In this document: in pieces, positions 46,748-55,665 of the stretch
Layout of the letters: the number at the start of each line of letters is the position of its first letter
How positions within the stretch are numbered: the first letter of the stretch is position 1
Assembly: GCF_019933155.2 (NCBI RefSeq)
Contig: NZ_CP082944.1
Coordinates: 1,490,001-1,554,000, forward strand
Origin: Metabacillus dongyingensis
Lineage (GTDB): Bacteria > Bacillota > Bacilli > Bacillales > Bacillaceae
Direction: 5' to 3'
Length of the DNA stretch: 64,000 bases
Made by a program: the position numbers and the translations under genes
Notes under the pieces: generated by a model
The model's database searches: none
The model's input: the letters and a program-made list of their open reading frames with translations, nothing else
What the model was told of the DNA's origin: nothing

Positions 46748-46950
46748 GATAAAATCCCCTCCAAAATAAACAGTACAAACCTTTCTTTTTACTGTCTACT
46801 ATAAGGGGATAATATCAATCGAAGATCCTTTTTTTCATACCGATAACAATCAATTATGTTTATGTTAACTAAGAATGTATAAAATATACAAAAGAAAAGA
46901 CCTGTTTTATTAGACTGGTTTTTTTATCTCAATGTAACACTTTGTTAAAT

Positions 46951-47421
46951 TCAGTTTTTAACACTTACTTGTTCAATCATACGCTTCATTGCCTGAATTT
47001 GCCCCATATGAGCAGCTTCATGCATTAATGTTAAACCTGCAAGTTCTCCAACAGTCTTACACCCAAAGAATGGTGTATCCAAATCTTGATCTAGCTGTTT
47101 AGTAGGAATTTGCTTTAAACGAGTTAATTGATCTTTCAACTGTACAATAAGCTGATCCATAGCAGGTATATTCCCTGTCCAATCAGCTGGTTTTGTGCCA
47201 TTTCCAAACAATTCCATATAATTCGTGGGAAGGTGAGTTGTTACATTAGGGAAACCAAACATAGTTTGTTCAGTAATTGTCAAAACGTGACCTGTATGCC
47301 AATGAATTGTGTTATTAAAACCATCTGGCTGCACATCAGTTTGTTCCTTAGAAACGGACTCTACAATCTTAATGAAGTATTCTCTTGTCATCTCAAATTG
47401 CTTAAATACAAGTTGATCCAT
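46951..47421 (-). CDS. DinB-family protein
   Basis: 156 residues, a four-helix bundle. The metal-binding His residues are visible in HWHTGHVLTI (near 47-51) and in the C-terminal HEAAHMGQIQAM. DinB/YfiT-like proteins in Bacilli include thiol (bacillithiol)-dependent enzymes. ATG 47421 has GAGGGGAG upstream; the longer reading to 47589 has an unsupported hydrophobic lead. Function undetermined. Confidence 0.85.
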   Translation of the reverse strand: MDQLVFKQFEMTREYFIKIVESVSKEQTDVQPDGFNNTIHWHTGHVLTITEQTMFGFPNVTTHLPTNYMELFGNGTKPADWTGNIPAMDQLIVQLKDQLTRLKQIPTKQLDQDLDTPFFGCKTVGELAGLTLMHEAAHMGQIQAMKRMIEQVSVKN

Positions 47422-47849
47422 CTTTTTCTCCCCTCTCATTAACAAAATCAACCATATTATACCAGTAAAAATTGGAAAAGAATATAGTTGAAACTTCCTA
47501 TAAGAAGCTTTAAGTAAAATAGGCAGACAAAGAAATATGTTGTTCATATTTCGCAATTTGTCGCAATTGATTATGAATACGATTGGCATGTGTTTTCAGT
47601 AAACAAAGACTTTTAGATTTCCTGCAACATATTTGAGTAAAAATAGATAGCAAAATATCAAAAAAACTGGAACTTTGGTAGAAAATGTTTTCTATAAGGG
47701 GAAGTTATAAAGTTCTCAAAAGTATTTGTAGGATAATTGGTTATTTAGAGATTATTCTTTTTTGCCGGAAATTGGACTTGTATTCTAGAATGTAATAATG
47801 ATGACAATAATTAAACAAGTATTTACTCAGAGAATAGGAGAGCGCATAT
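47422..47849. other. Intergenic region without a recognised gene
   Basis: Divergent spacer between dinB-like and DUF1801 genes. TTGGAC near 47772 followed by TAATAAT may be the promoter of the latter. No repeat copy or hairpin of note. Confidence 0.45.
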
Positions 47850-48272
47850 ATGAATGAACCGAAGATGAAAGAAACCGACAATAGTGTAATTGAATTTATT
47901 GAAAGTGTGGAAAATGAGAAGAAGAAGGCAGATGCCTATCAGTTATTAGAAATTTTTGAAGAGGTAACTGGTTACGACGCAAAAATGTGGGGTCCCAGTA
48001 TTATAGGCTTTGGTAGCTATCACTATAAGTATGCATCAGGACATGAAGGGGATGCGCCTTTAGTGGGGTTTTCACCAAGAAAGGCGAAAATTAGTCTTTA
48101 TTTGTCCTATGAAAGTGAGGAAAGAGAAAAATTATTAGAAAGCTTTGGTAAACACACGAAGAGTAAGGCTTGTATTTATGTTAATAAATTGACTGATATC
48201 GATACCAATGTTTTAAAGGATTTAATTAAACATACAGTAGAAACATATCAGAATCTTTATCCGAACGAATAA
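47850..48272 (+). CDS. DUF1801 (YdhG-like) protein
   Basis: 140 residues. KKADAYQLLEIFEEVTGYDAKMWGPSIIGFGSYHYKYASG is the hallmark block of DUF1801 (residues about 28-68), followed by the beta-rich VGFSPRKAKISLYL. It may bind metal or small molecules; function unknown. AGGAGAG precedes ATG. Single gene. Confidence 0.85.
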   Translation: MNEPKMKETDNSVIEFIESVENEKKKADAYQLLEIFEEVTGYDAKMWGPSIIGFGSYHYKYASGHEGDAPLVGFSPRKAKISLYLSYESEEREKLLESFGKHTKSKACIYVNKLTDIDTNVLKDLIKHTVETYQNLYPNE

Positions 48273-48288
48273 AGTTATTGCCATAGTT

Positions 48289-48500
48289 CTAAATCCATGT
48301 CCTCTTTTTTGTAACTGTAATTGCTTGTTTCCCCATCTGTATCCATGCCTCGCGAAAATCGTTTATTGGTGTTTTTTTCACTTCAACAGTCATAGGGTTG
48401 TTAAAGGAGATATAGTTTTCATCATAACCGGTAACTAAAACCGAGTGTTCCTTCTTTGTGATATCTATAGCACCTTGTTCTGTATAAAGTTTGTGAAATT
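48289..48500 (-). pseudogene. Remnant of a C39-like peptidase gene (3' end)
   Basis: The minus strand encodes about 67 residues ending in TAG: the blocks EQGAIDITKKEHSVLVTGYD, NYISFNNP and FREAWIQMGKQAITV match the C-terminal half of C39-like (YvpB-type) cysteine peptidases, including the catalytic-His strand EHSVLVTGYD. No start codon, signal peptide or Cys half is present; the frame is cut at about 48500, next to a dispersed repeat. Confidence 0.65.
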
Positions 48501-48763
48501 ATGTACTTAAACTATAGGGTACGTTAGTTTAAGAAGAATTGTAAGTTGAGTAAGCAATTTTAGAACTGAGTCCATTTTGTAGTTATTCCATTAAAGGGGG
48601 CGATTGCTGAATTAGTGTCGCCTTTTCTTGTTGGGGTAAAAGAACGACGTAGGTTAGTTATTAATAAAATATGGACTATTATTGAACTGTAGTCCGAGGT
48701 TCCTATAAAGTTGCTTGATTTATTAATTTTAAATTAATTGCAAAGTAAGGAGAATTTTTTAGT
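48501..48763. other. Dispersed-repeat copy upstream of the UlaG-like gene
   Basis: 48510-48650 closely resembles 38395-38500: GTTTAAGAAGAATTGTAAGT, GCAATTTTAGAACTGAGTCC, ATTCCATTAAAGGGGGCGAT and GTGTCGCCTTTTCTTGTTG. GGCGA/TCGCC forms a hairpin. No gene. Confidence 0.65.
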
Positions 48764-49408
48764 ATGAAAATAAAATGGTTTGGTCATTCTGCTTTTTTAC
48801 TGACATCTGAAGGAGGAACTAGGATTCTCATTGATCCATATTTTCGCTTCATCCGCTACCGTATGCCGATTGTTGAATCAGATATAGTTGCCGTTACACA
48901 TAACCATTTTGATCACAGTAGAATTCAAGCTGCAACAGGTGATTACTTGCTTGTTAATGAGCCGAAGGAATACATCGGCGATGATGTAAGAATTAGTGGA
49001 TTTAAGACATTTCACGACAAGGTTAATGGTGAGAAAAGAGGCCTCAATATTTTATATCGTTTTCAAATGGATAGTCTAACTATCTGTCATTGTGGAGATT
49101 TAGGGCATCTAATTTCAGGTGAACAAGTAAATGAAATTGGAAAAGTTGATATTCTCATCATTCCCGTAGGAGGTACATTTACGATTAATGCACTAGAAGC
49201 TACTCAAGTAATGCGCCAATTGAAACCTACTATAACAATTCCTATGCATTATAGAACAAAGGCATTGTCGGTAGTTGGCTTGATGTTTTCAAAGGTAGAT
49301 AAGTTTCTTCAGCTTTCCGGACAACGAACAACCGAAGTTAAGACATTGGATATTTCCAAAGAAAATTTGTCAGAATATGCTGGAGTCGTAACTATGCTGT
49401 ATGAATAA
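48764..49408 (+). CDS. MBL-fold metallo-hydrolase, UlaG/YtkL-like
   Basis: 214 residues. KIKWFGHSAFLLT at the N-terminus and THNHFDHSR (His/Asp metal site) near residue 45, CHCGDLGHL and IPMHYRT near the end mark the UPF0173/UlaG-like group of MBL hydrolases. TAAGGAGAA lies about 10 bp before ATG. Single gene; substrate unknown. Confidence 0.85.
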   Translation: MKIKWFGHSAFLLTSEGGTRILIDPYFRFIRYRMPIVESDIVAVTHNHFDHSRIQAATGDYLLVNEPKEYIGDDVRISGFKTFHDKVNGEKRGLNILYRFQMDSLTICHCGDLGHLISGEQVNEIGKVDILIIPVGGTFTINALEATQVMRQLKPTITIPMHYRTKALSVVGLMFSKVDKFLQLSGQRTTEVKTLDISKENLSEYAGVVTMLYE

Positions 49409-49767
49409 ATATATAGCTGGGCCTTCTCCTGAATAGACATTATTGATTTGTTAAGCATTTTAGATGGAAATAAAATATTTTAATATTTAATTTATTAAAG
49501 AATAACTTATGATCAAGGAGTGGGGGTGCAGGAGCAATGGTACTAGGTCCGGATATATGGAATAACTTATTAACTCAGTTCAACAATGAACTGAGTTTTA
49601 TTATGCAAAAAAACACCGCTAAAAGCGGTGCGAATTTAGTGTACTAATCCTAATGCTATTCCCGGTGCTAAATACCGTGTGATTTCAGGTTTTCCCTCCC
49701 AAAACGGTACCCCTTAGAATAACTTCTAAGCGTTTTATTAGTGATTTCTACGGCTATTCAATACAGT
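49409..49767. other. Intergenic spacer with two hairpins
   Basis: A terminator-like stem AACTCAGTTCA (49572-49582) / TGAACTGAGTT (49587-49597) followed by TTATT, and a second stem CACCGCTAAAAGCGGTG at about 49614-49630. The rest holds no gene I can support. Confidence 0.6.
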
Positions 49768-49914
49768 TCAAGCAAAACAAGGATCATTAAAGTAAACAAT
49801 TTCAGATAGAAACTTGCTGCCTTTTAACTTTTTGAAAGCATCTCTGGCTTCTTTTTCTGTGCTGAATTCGTACATTTTAATCGATCCCTTTAAAAAGAGC
49901 GTGATCACCCACAT
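49768..49914 (-). CDS. Small conserved-looking protein, 48 residues
   Basis: 48 residues beginning MWVITLFLKGSIKMYEFSTE and ending FLSEIVYFNDPCFA. The compact alternation of strand, helix and strand, and a very good AGGAGGAG 6 bp before ATG, make it a credible gene. I recall similar small Bacillus proteins without known function. It is transcribed in the same direction as the PrpF gene, which ends 88 bp upstream of it, and could be its operon partner. Confidence 0.65.
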   Translation of the reverse strand: MWVITLFLKGSIKMYEFSTEKEARDAFKKLKGSKFLSEIVYFNDPCFA

Positions 49915-50001
49915 GATATCTCCTCCTTGTTCAGCCGATTTAGTCTTCTTATTAAAACCTATTTCGAGATGGACATATTATGACTAAAAATCGACATGTG
50001 G

Positions 50002-51129
50002 TCAGGCAAGCATTCCGGTAACAGCATAGTTTTTCTTTGTGTACACGTACCCATCCAAGATAATTCTTGCTGTTCGAACAACTTTGATGGCACGGATATG
50101 GCCAGCGATTATATCTGTCTTTGTCTGCATAATTCCTGCCGGGTGACCTAGGCGAAAAACTTCATTTTGGACAGTTATAAAATCTGATAAGATCGTATCT
50201 TTCAGATATGCGCAAGAGGTTGTACAAATGGCTCCGGTAATGGCAAGGGCCTGATGCGGCTTCTGCATCGACATCATTCTGATTGTGCAATCCATTTCAG
50301 AAGCTGATCTTGGCGTTCCAGTTACATCGATGTAATCCAATGGGGGAGCAATAAGGGTCATTTTTGGCACCGCAGGAGATTGTTTTGTTGCCGTTTCTTT
50401 GTTTGCAAAACCGCATAACTCAGCTGCCGCTGCTCTGATTTCCTCAAGTTCTGCCAAATTCTCCGGTGTAAATTCGTGGGGAAGCTCAGTTCCGTTAAGA
50501 CCCACATCTTTAGCATTTACGAAAACGAGCGGATTGGCCACATCAACTATTGAAACCTCAATTGGACCTCTCGGTGTTTGAATAACATCTTTTTCGTTTC
50601 CAGTCGGAAAAAGCTTTCCAGTTACAGCGCCATCTGCATTTGTGAAAGAAAGATAAATAGGGGAACCAGTTCCCGGCACACCTGGAATGGAGCACATTCC
50701 CTCTGTTTTTACCCGGCCATTTTCTACCTCTACCTCCGCGATGATGATTTTTTGAGTATTGGTATTGAAAATTCTCACCCTGGTAATTGGTTCGATTGCT
50801 GGTACAAGTCCCTGCTCAATCGCGTAAGGACCAACTGCCGATGAAATGTTTCCGCAATTTCCTTTAAAATCAACCAATTGATTTTCAATGCTGATTTGGG
50901 CAAAGGTGTATTCTACATCAATCTCTTCTAAATTTGCCTTTTTGATGATTGCCGCTTTACTGGTTAATGAATTTGCTCCCCCAAGTCCGTCAATTTGCCT
51001 GCGGTCAGGGCTTCCCATAATGTCGAGTAAAAACTCATCCCAAAGCAATTGATCAGCCGGCATATCTTCAAAGTTCAGAAAAACTCCTTTACTTGTTCCT
51101 CCGCGCATCAGGACAACAGGCACTTTCAT
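50002..51129 (-). CDS. PrpF-family isomerase (methylaconitate/oxalomesaconate type)
   Basis: 375 residues. VVLMRGGTSKGVFL at the N-terminus, DGLGGANSLTSKAA, FKGNCGNISSAVGPYA (catalytic Cys) and DYIDVTGTPRSASEMD define the PrpF family, which isomerises double bonds in aconitate-like tricarboxylates. GGTGG lies 9 bp before ATG 51129; an upstream TTG/ATG adds an unsupported 11 residues. Divergent from a LysR gene, with a CitMHS carrier beyond it: the substrate is probably a tricarboxylate. Confidence 0.88.
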   Translation of the reverse strand: MKVPVVLMRGGTSKGVFLNFEDMPADQLLWDEFLLDIMGSPDRRQIDGLGGANSLTSKAAIIKKANLEEIDVEYTFAQISIENQLVDFKGNCGNISSAVGPYAIEQGLVPAIEPITRVRIFNTNTQKIIIAEVEVENGRVKTEGMCSIPGVPGTGSPIYLSFTNADGAVTGKLFPTGNEKDVIQTPRGPIEVSIVDVANPLVFVNAKDVGLNGTELPHEFTPENLAELEEIRAAAAELCGFANKETATKQSPAVPKMTLIAPPLDYIDVTGTPRSASEMDCTIRMMSMQKPHQALAITGAICTTSCAYLKDTILSDFITVQNEVFRLGHPAGIMQTKTDIIAGHIRAIKVVRTARIILDGYVYTKKNYAVTGMLA

Positions 51130-51276
51130 CCCGCATAACCACCTTTTCCTATTCATTTTCAAAAAGTACCGGTGCTTTTAAAAATATAGTATGATAGAGA
51201 TAATCATAAGTAAAATAGATAATTTATTAGTAGAATATATAAAAAAACTTATAATCAAAGATCGGAGCTGAATGGA

Positions 51277-52140
51277 ATGGATGAAAAAGACTGGATCGCT
51301 TTACGGATTTTAAGCGAAGAAAAAAATATCAGCCGGGCATCAGAACGTCTGTATATTTCTCAGCCTGCGCTGACATATAGACTGAAAAACCTGGAAGAAG
51401 AATTCGGAACTCGTTTGTTTTTTAAAATTAAAGGGGGAATAGAGTTCACATCAGAAGGACTGCACTTAGCAGCGTACGCTGAAGAAATGATCAAAAATCT
51501 GCAGAAAACGAAAGATTACATGCTGAACATGCAAAATGAAGTAAGGGGAACTCTCAGGCTTGGTGTTTCAAGCAACTTTGCACAATATAAGCTTCCCAAA
51601 CTATTAAAAGGCTTTTCTACCGAGCATCCTCATGTGCAATTCAGCGTGAACACTGGATGGAGTACGGAGATTATGAGCCTTCTGGATTCTTCAAGTGTTC
51701 AGCTGGGCATTTTGCGCGGAAATTATGATTGGTATGGGACGAAAACGCTTCTCCATAAGGAAAGGCTGTGTCTGATTTCGAAAAAAGAAATCAATATGGA
51801 CCGGCTGCCACAGCTGCCGTTTATTCAATATAAAACAGATAGTTCCCTTAAAAATCTAATAAACGGGTGGTGGAATGACCGTTTTTCAGAGCCGCCATTT
51901 GTGACGATGGAAACAGACAGGCAGGAAACGTGCAAGGAGATGGTGAAAAATGATTTAGGAATTGCCATTCTGCCTGAAATTTGCCTGCAGCCATCTGATA
52001 ATCTATATACATATGGTTTGTCCTATAAAAAAGGGGAACCTGTCTTAAGAAATACATGGCTTATGTATAATCAGGATTCCTTGCAGCTGTCTACTGTTAA
52101 GCATTTTGTTGACTTTTTAAATAATCATCCTGATATTTGA
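51277..52140 (+). CDS. LysR-family regulator of the tricarboxylate cluster
   Basis: 287 residues. An N-terminal helix-turn-helix (NISRASERLYISQPALTYRLKNLEEEFG) is followed by the two-lobed effector domain. It is divergent from the PrpF gene by 147 bp and precedes the CitMHS gene, so it probably controls both in response to a tricarboxylate. It is clearly paralogous to the LysR gene at 55.7 kb. CGGAG precedes ATG; a hairpin terminator starts at its stop. Confidence 0.9.
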   Translation: MDEKDWIALRILSEEKNISRASERLYISQPALTYRLKNLEEEFGTRLFFKIKGGIEFTSEGLHLAAYAEEMIKNLQKTKDYMLNMQNEVRGTLRLGVSSNFAQYKLPKLLKGFSTEHPHVQFSVNTGWSTEIMSLLDSSSVQLGILRGNYDWYGTKTLLHKERLCLISKKEINMDRLPQLPFIQYKTDSSLKNLINGWWNDRFSEPPFVTMETDRQETCKEMVKNDLGIAILPEICLQPSDNLYTYGLSYKKGEPVLRNTWLMYNQDSLQLSTVKHFVDFLNNHPDI

Positions 52141-52164
52141 GGAAAGGAGAACTTTCCTCTTTCT
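52139..52164 (+). terminator. Terminator of the first lysR gene
   Basis: GAGGAAAG at 52139-52146 pairs with CTTTCCTC at 52152-52159, followed by TTTCTT. Confidence 0.7.
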
Positions 52165-52434
52165 TACTGAGATAAAAAATATAAAGAGTTGCGCATTAAG
52201 GTCTAGCTCCATCCCAACTCCCTCAAAATAAAAACCTGTCTTTTCTGCCGGATTCTTATCTGTCTGCAGGAACTAAACGATTGTATCCGTTTTTCTCATT
52301 ATAAGATTTTTTTAAAGAATACTTAAAAAAATATATATTTTACTTATTTCCTTGTTTCTAATAATCTTAAAATATGCAATATTGCGAATGATAATAAGAG
52401 TTATTTGAAAGCGGTTACTTACTACAAGGAGGGG

Positions 52435-53751
52435 ATGAAGATACTTACTTTTTTAGGAATTTCAATGGTGGCGGTCTTTACCTATTTGATTATGGCAAAG
52501 CGGTTATCTCCTGTTACGGCCCTGGTCATTGTGCCAATTGTTTTTGCAATGATTGGCGGTTTCGGGTTAGAGCTTGGGGAGATGATGATGGAAGGCTTGA
52601 AGGTAGTAGCCCCTTCAGCAGCTTTACTCCTGTTTGCAATCTTGTTTTTTGGTATCTTAATAGACGCGGGATTGTTTGATCCCCTTATCCATAAAATGAT
52701 GAAATTGGTTAAAGGCGATCCAGTGAAAATAGCGATAGGAACCGCTGTGATCGCGATGATTGTTGCGCTTGATGGAGACGGAACTACGACACACATGATT
52801 ACCATTTCGGCTATGCTTGCGCTCTACCTCCGAATAGGCATGAATACACTTATTCTCGCTACGATTTCGATGCTGTCTGTCAGTATCATGAGCGGCATGA
52901 CGCCGTGGGGAGGGCCTGCGACAAGAGCAGTTGCTTCTTTAGGCTTGGATGCAAATGAATTCTTTCTGCCTATGCTTCCGACAATGCTTTCAGGGATGGG
53001 ATGTATTCTATTTATCGCCTTTGTTCTTGGGAAAAAGGAGAGGGCGCGAATAGGAATTATTCAAATGGAAGAAGTGTCGAAGGAGTCAATGGCGCTGAGT
53101 GAGGCTGCAGCCGCTTATACGATGCAGGATGATATCAAACGGCCAAAACTAAGATGGGTAAACCTGGTATTAACTCTCACGGTGATGGTGATCCTGGTCA
53201 TGGGCATTCTCCCGGTTCCAATTCTGTTTTTAATCGGTACAGTGCTTGCCGCAATGATTAACTATCCGAATTTAGAGCAGCAGAAGGAACGAATTATTTC
53301 ACATGCAGGAAATGCTTTAACAGTTGTCATCCTTGTATTCGCGGCGGGTATCTTTTCAGGGATTTTTTCGGGAACAAAAATGGTCGATGCCATTTCAAAT
53401 TCATTGGTAGCCATCATTCCGGAATCTGTTGGTTCATTTTTCCCGCTGGTTGTGGCGCTGACAAGTATGCCGTTTACATTCGTGCTTTCAAATGATGCTT
53501 ATTACTTTGGTGTATTGCCGATTCTTGCTGAAGCAGGAGCTGCTTATGGAGTAAGTCCTTTGGAGATTGCGAGAGCTTCTGTTTTAGGCCAGCCCGTACA
53601 TTTTCTGAGTCCGCTTGTTGCTTCAACACTTTTGCTAGTTGGTATGGTCAAAACCGATCTTGGCGAATTTCAGCGCTATGCCTTTAAGTGGACTCTTCTA
53701 TGCTCACTTGTCATCATTATTGCTGCTTTTATAACAGGTGCTATTTCTTAA
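52435..53751 (+). CDS. CitMHS-family citrate/tricarboxylate transporter
   Basis: 438 residues, about 12 membrane helices. YLIMAKRLSPVTALVIVPIVFA at the N-terminus, VALDGDGTTTHMIT, MSGMTPWGGPATRA and VLGQPVHFLSPLV are the CitM/CitH signatures; those proteins carry metal-citrate complexes. ATG 52435 is taken as start because family members begin there; AAGGAGGGG abuts it closely. A TTG at 52405 has no ribosome site. Upstream AT-rich DNA may bind the LysR regulator. Confidence 0.9.
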   Translation: MKILTFLGISMVAVFTYLIMAKRLSPVTALVIVPIVFAMIGGFGLELGEMMMEGLKVVAPSAALLLFAILFFGILIDAGLFDPLIHKMMKLVKGDPVKIAIGTAVIAMIVALDGDGTTTHMITISAMLALYLRIGMNTLILATISMLSVSIMSGMTPWGGPATRAVASLGLDANEFFLPMLPTMLSGMGCILFIAFVLGKKERARIGIIQMEEVSKESMALSEAAAAYTMQDDIKRPKLRWVNLVLTLTVMVILVMGILPVPILFLIGTVLAAMINYPNLEQQKERIISHAGNALTVVILVFAAGIFSGIFSGTKMVDAISNSLVAIIPESVGSFFPLVVALTSMPFTFVLSNDAYYFGVLPILAEAGAAYGVSPLEIARASVLGQPVHFLSPLVASTLLLVGMVKTDLGEFQRYAFKWTLLCSLVIIIAAFITGAIS

Positions 53752-53766
53752 TAGGGGAGGAGCCTG

Positions 53767-54357
53767 CTAAATACCAGGCTCCGTTTCTTTTTGCGCGGCG
53801 ACTGAAATGATCCTGACAATGATCTTCGCCAGGTTCATGATTGTATAAAGACGTGTATCATTTAAAAATTGTGAAGCCGGCAGCGGATCGATATAATTCA
53901 CGAACCCTTTGAAATGGTAGTCCCCTACCTCCGGAAGCATTTTTTCAAGAGCTTTTCCCGGCGCAAGGGGGCCCTTATTAAAACTAACAGAACCGACTTG
54001 ATCCTGATCGCCGAGGCATGCATCCATGCTGATGATGAGAGGTTTCTTTGGTTTTTGAATCTTTTTAAGGATTCCTTTCAAATTAAACGCATGAACCGGT
54101 TCTTCCAAAGTTCCGTATACACGATAGGGTATTTCATGTTCCAACAGCATTGTTCCGACTAATGGTCCTAATGAATCGCCGACATAACGGTCTGAACCAA
54201 TGCATAAGAATACAATCTCCTGATTCTCCCGTTCAGCATGCTGGAAAATTTCATTTAATTTCAGGGCTGCACATTCAATTTCTTTTTCTTCTGTTTTACT
54301 CTTGGACTTAACATAAAAAGCAGGTTCTTCTGTCATTTCATTATAAAATAGATTCAC
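53767..54357 (-). CDS. yyaC: YyaC-type spore protease-like protein
   Basis: 196 residues. IVFLCIGSDRYVGDSLGPLVGTML is the YyaC/GPR-like N-terminal strand-loop, with catalytic-type Asp residues in SDR...GDS, and SMDACLGDQDQVGSV follows; both are typical of YyaC, a sporulation protein related to the germination protease. GTG at 54357 has GGGGGG 7 bp upstream. It is 42 bp downstream of the AbrB-like gene and likely co-transcribed. Its presence supports a spore-forming host. Confidence 0.85.
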   Translation of the reverse strand: MNLFYNEMTEEPAFYVKSKSKTEEKEIECAALKLNEIFQHAERENQEIVFLCIGSDRYVGDSLGPLVGTMLLEHEIPYRVYGTLEEPVHAFNLKGILKKIQKPKKPLIISMDACLGDQDQVGSVSFNKGPLAPGKALEKMLPEVGDYHFKGFVNYIDPLPASQFLNDTRLYTIMNLAKIIVRIISVAAQKETEPGI

Positions 54358-54398
54358 TGTTGTCCCCCCAATCGGCTCTGTTCATTATAACCTGAACA

Positions 54399-55514
54399 TT
54401 ATGCAGAAGCCCGCGATTGCTTCTTCTTCTTACATTCTAAAACATGTAAGAATCGAAAGAAAGGAGGGAGAATCATACAGACAGCTACTACCCTCAGCAC
54501 TTGAACCGCGGCGACAAAGGCAGAGTCGGCATGAAACACGACTGCAGCCGTTGTCATTTCTGCAATGCCGCCCGGGGCAAATGCAAGCACCGAGGTGATG
54601 AATGGCAAATCGGTTGCAGCTGAAACAAGATAAGCACATAAAAACATAGAGAGCACAAGCCCAGTTGTACTTAAGAATGAAACAAACAAGGTTTCCTTCA
54701 ACCCGATGAACATTTTCTTATGAAAACGGGAGCCGATGCTTGCCCCGATAAAGATTTGCGAAAGAATTATGAATTCAGGCGGCCACCAGGCTGTGAGATC
54801 ATACCCGGCTGTAAAACTGAAAGACTTTGCCATGGCAACGCATATCATTGTCCCGATCAGCCATGGAGCAGGAAATTTCAATAATTTAAATAAGTAAGAG
54901 CCGAACCATGCGGCCAGTACTAAGATAACAGTCCCTGACAACTCTTTGAATTCAAAAGTTGATACAGCAGGAGAAACCGTGTGCTCAACCGGGTTGCCTA
55001 TCCACATAAAGAGCAGAATTGGGATGGAGAGAACGACAATGAATATGCGCATGGTCTGAATGATGCTTACCATTCCTGTATTCGCGCCTGCTTCTTCTGC
55101 CATACCCGGCATGGCGGACAAGCCCCCGGGCGCAGAGGCGAAAAAACTGGTAAGCATATCAAGTCTGCTGTATTTCCATAAAATTAGGCCTGAGAGCAAG
55201 GCAAAGAAAAGAGAAAGAAGCAGCATCATCATGACAGTCAGCCAATTCTCTTTAAAAATATAAAAAACAGAATCATTTAATTTCATGCCCAGTTCAATCC
55301 CTAAAATACCTTGCCCAATTAATAGCCAGTGCACCGGAATACCTGTTTGGGGCATTTTCAGCCATTTCGGACTCATGATGGAGAGGAAAGCAGCCATCAG
55401 CAGTGTTCCAATCATCCAGCCGACTGGAACGCCTGTAAGAGAAATAAGAAATCCACAAGCCCCGCAAACTGCCATAAAGAAGACACATTGAAAAAAAACG
55501 CTGTTTTCTTTCAT
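54399..55514 (-). CDS. AbrB-family membrane protein (putative transporter)
   Basis: 371 residues with about ten helices in two AbrB-type duplications. The repeats carry GVPVGWMIGTLLMAAFLS and PAPWLIGTMICVAMAKS, and each has a PGGLSAMP / PGGIAEMT loop. Also annotated as 'ammonia monooxygenase' relatives, these are likely transporters. AAGGAGC precedes ATG. Divergent from the second lysR gene with a 150-bp spacer, parallel to the prpF-lysR arrangement; AbrB proteins often accompany tricarboxylate gene sets. Confidence 0.88.
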   Translation of the reverse strand: MKENSVFFQCVFFMAVCGACGFLISLTGVPVGWMIGTLLMAAFLSIMSPKWLKMPQTGIPVHWLLIGQGILGIELGMKLNDSVFYIFKENWLTVMMMLLLSLFFALLSGLILWKYSRLDMLTSFFASAPGGLSAMPGMAEEAGANTGMVSIIQTMRIFIVVLSIPILLFMWIGNPVEHTVSPAVSTFEFKELSGTVILVLAAWFGSYLFKLLKFPAPWLIGTMICVAMAKSFSFTAGYDLTAWWPPEFIILSQIFIGASIGSRFHKKMFIGLKETLFVSFLSTTGLVLSMFLCAYLVSAATDLPFITSVLAFAPGGIAEMTTAAVVFHADSAFVAAVQVLRVVAVCMILPPFFRFLHVLECKKKKQSRASA

Positions 55515-55665
55515 TCAAGCTCCTTCTTTCCATGATTTAAAGCTGTGAACGGATACATCACCAACTTATTAACCCAAATATAGTATACTTTTAGATATAA
55601 ATAAAATATTAAATTTTTATTCTTATCCATAAATAAAATTGATGTTCAATAGGGAGGAAATGAGG

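Larger units (their letters stand above)
45501..46828 (-). mobile_element. IS3-family insertion sequence (IS150-like)
   Basis: The ends are near-perfect inverted repeats: GGATCTTCGATTGGTCTTAC at 45501 and the complement of ATATCAATCGAAGATCC ending at 46828, sharing also CCCC and AGTAGACA further in; flanking A/T runs extend them. Inside are orfA and orfB on the minus strand in the -1 frame relation typical of IS3. No clear target duplication was found. Both frames are intact, so it may be active. Confidence 0.88.

Noticed and set aside
46951..47589. 212-aa reading of the DinB gene
   Set aside because: The first 56 residues are unsupported and the ATG at 47421 has a ribosome site and matches DinB length.
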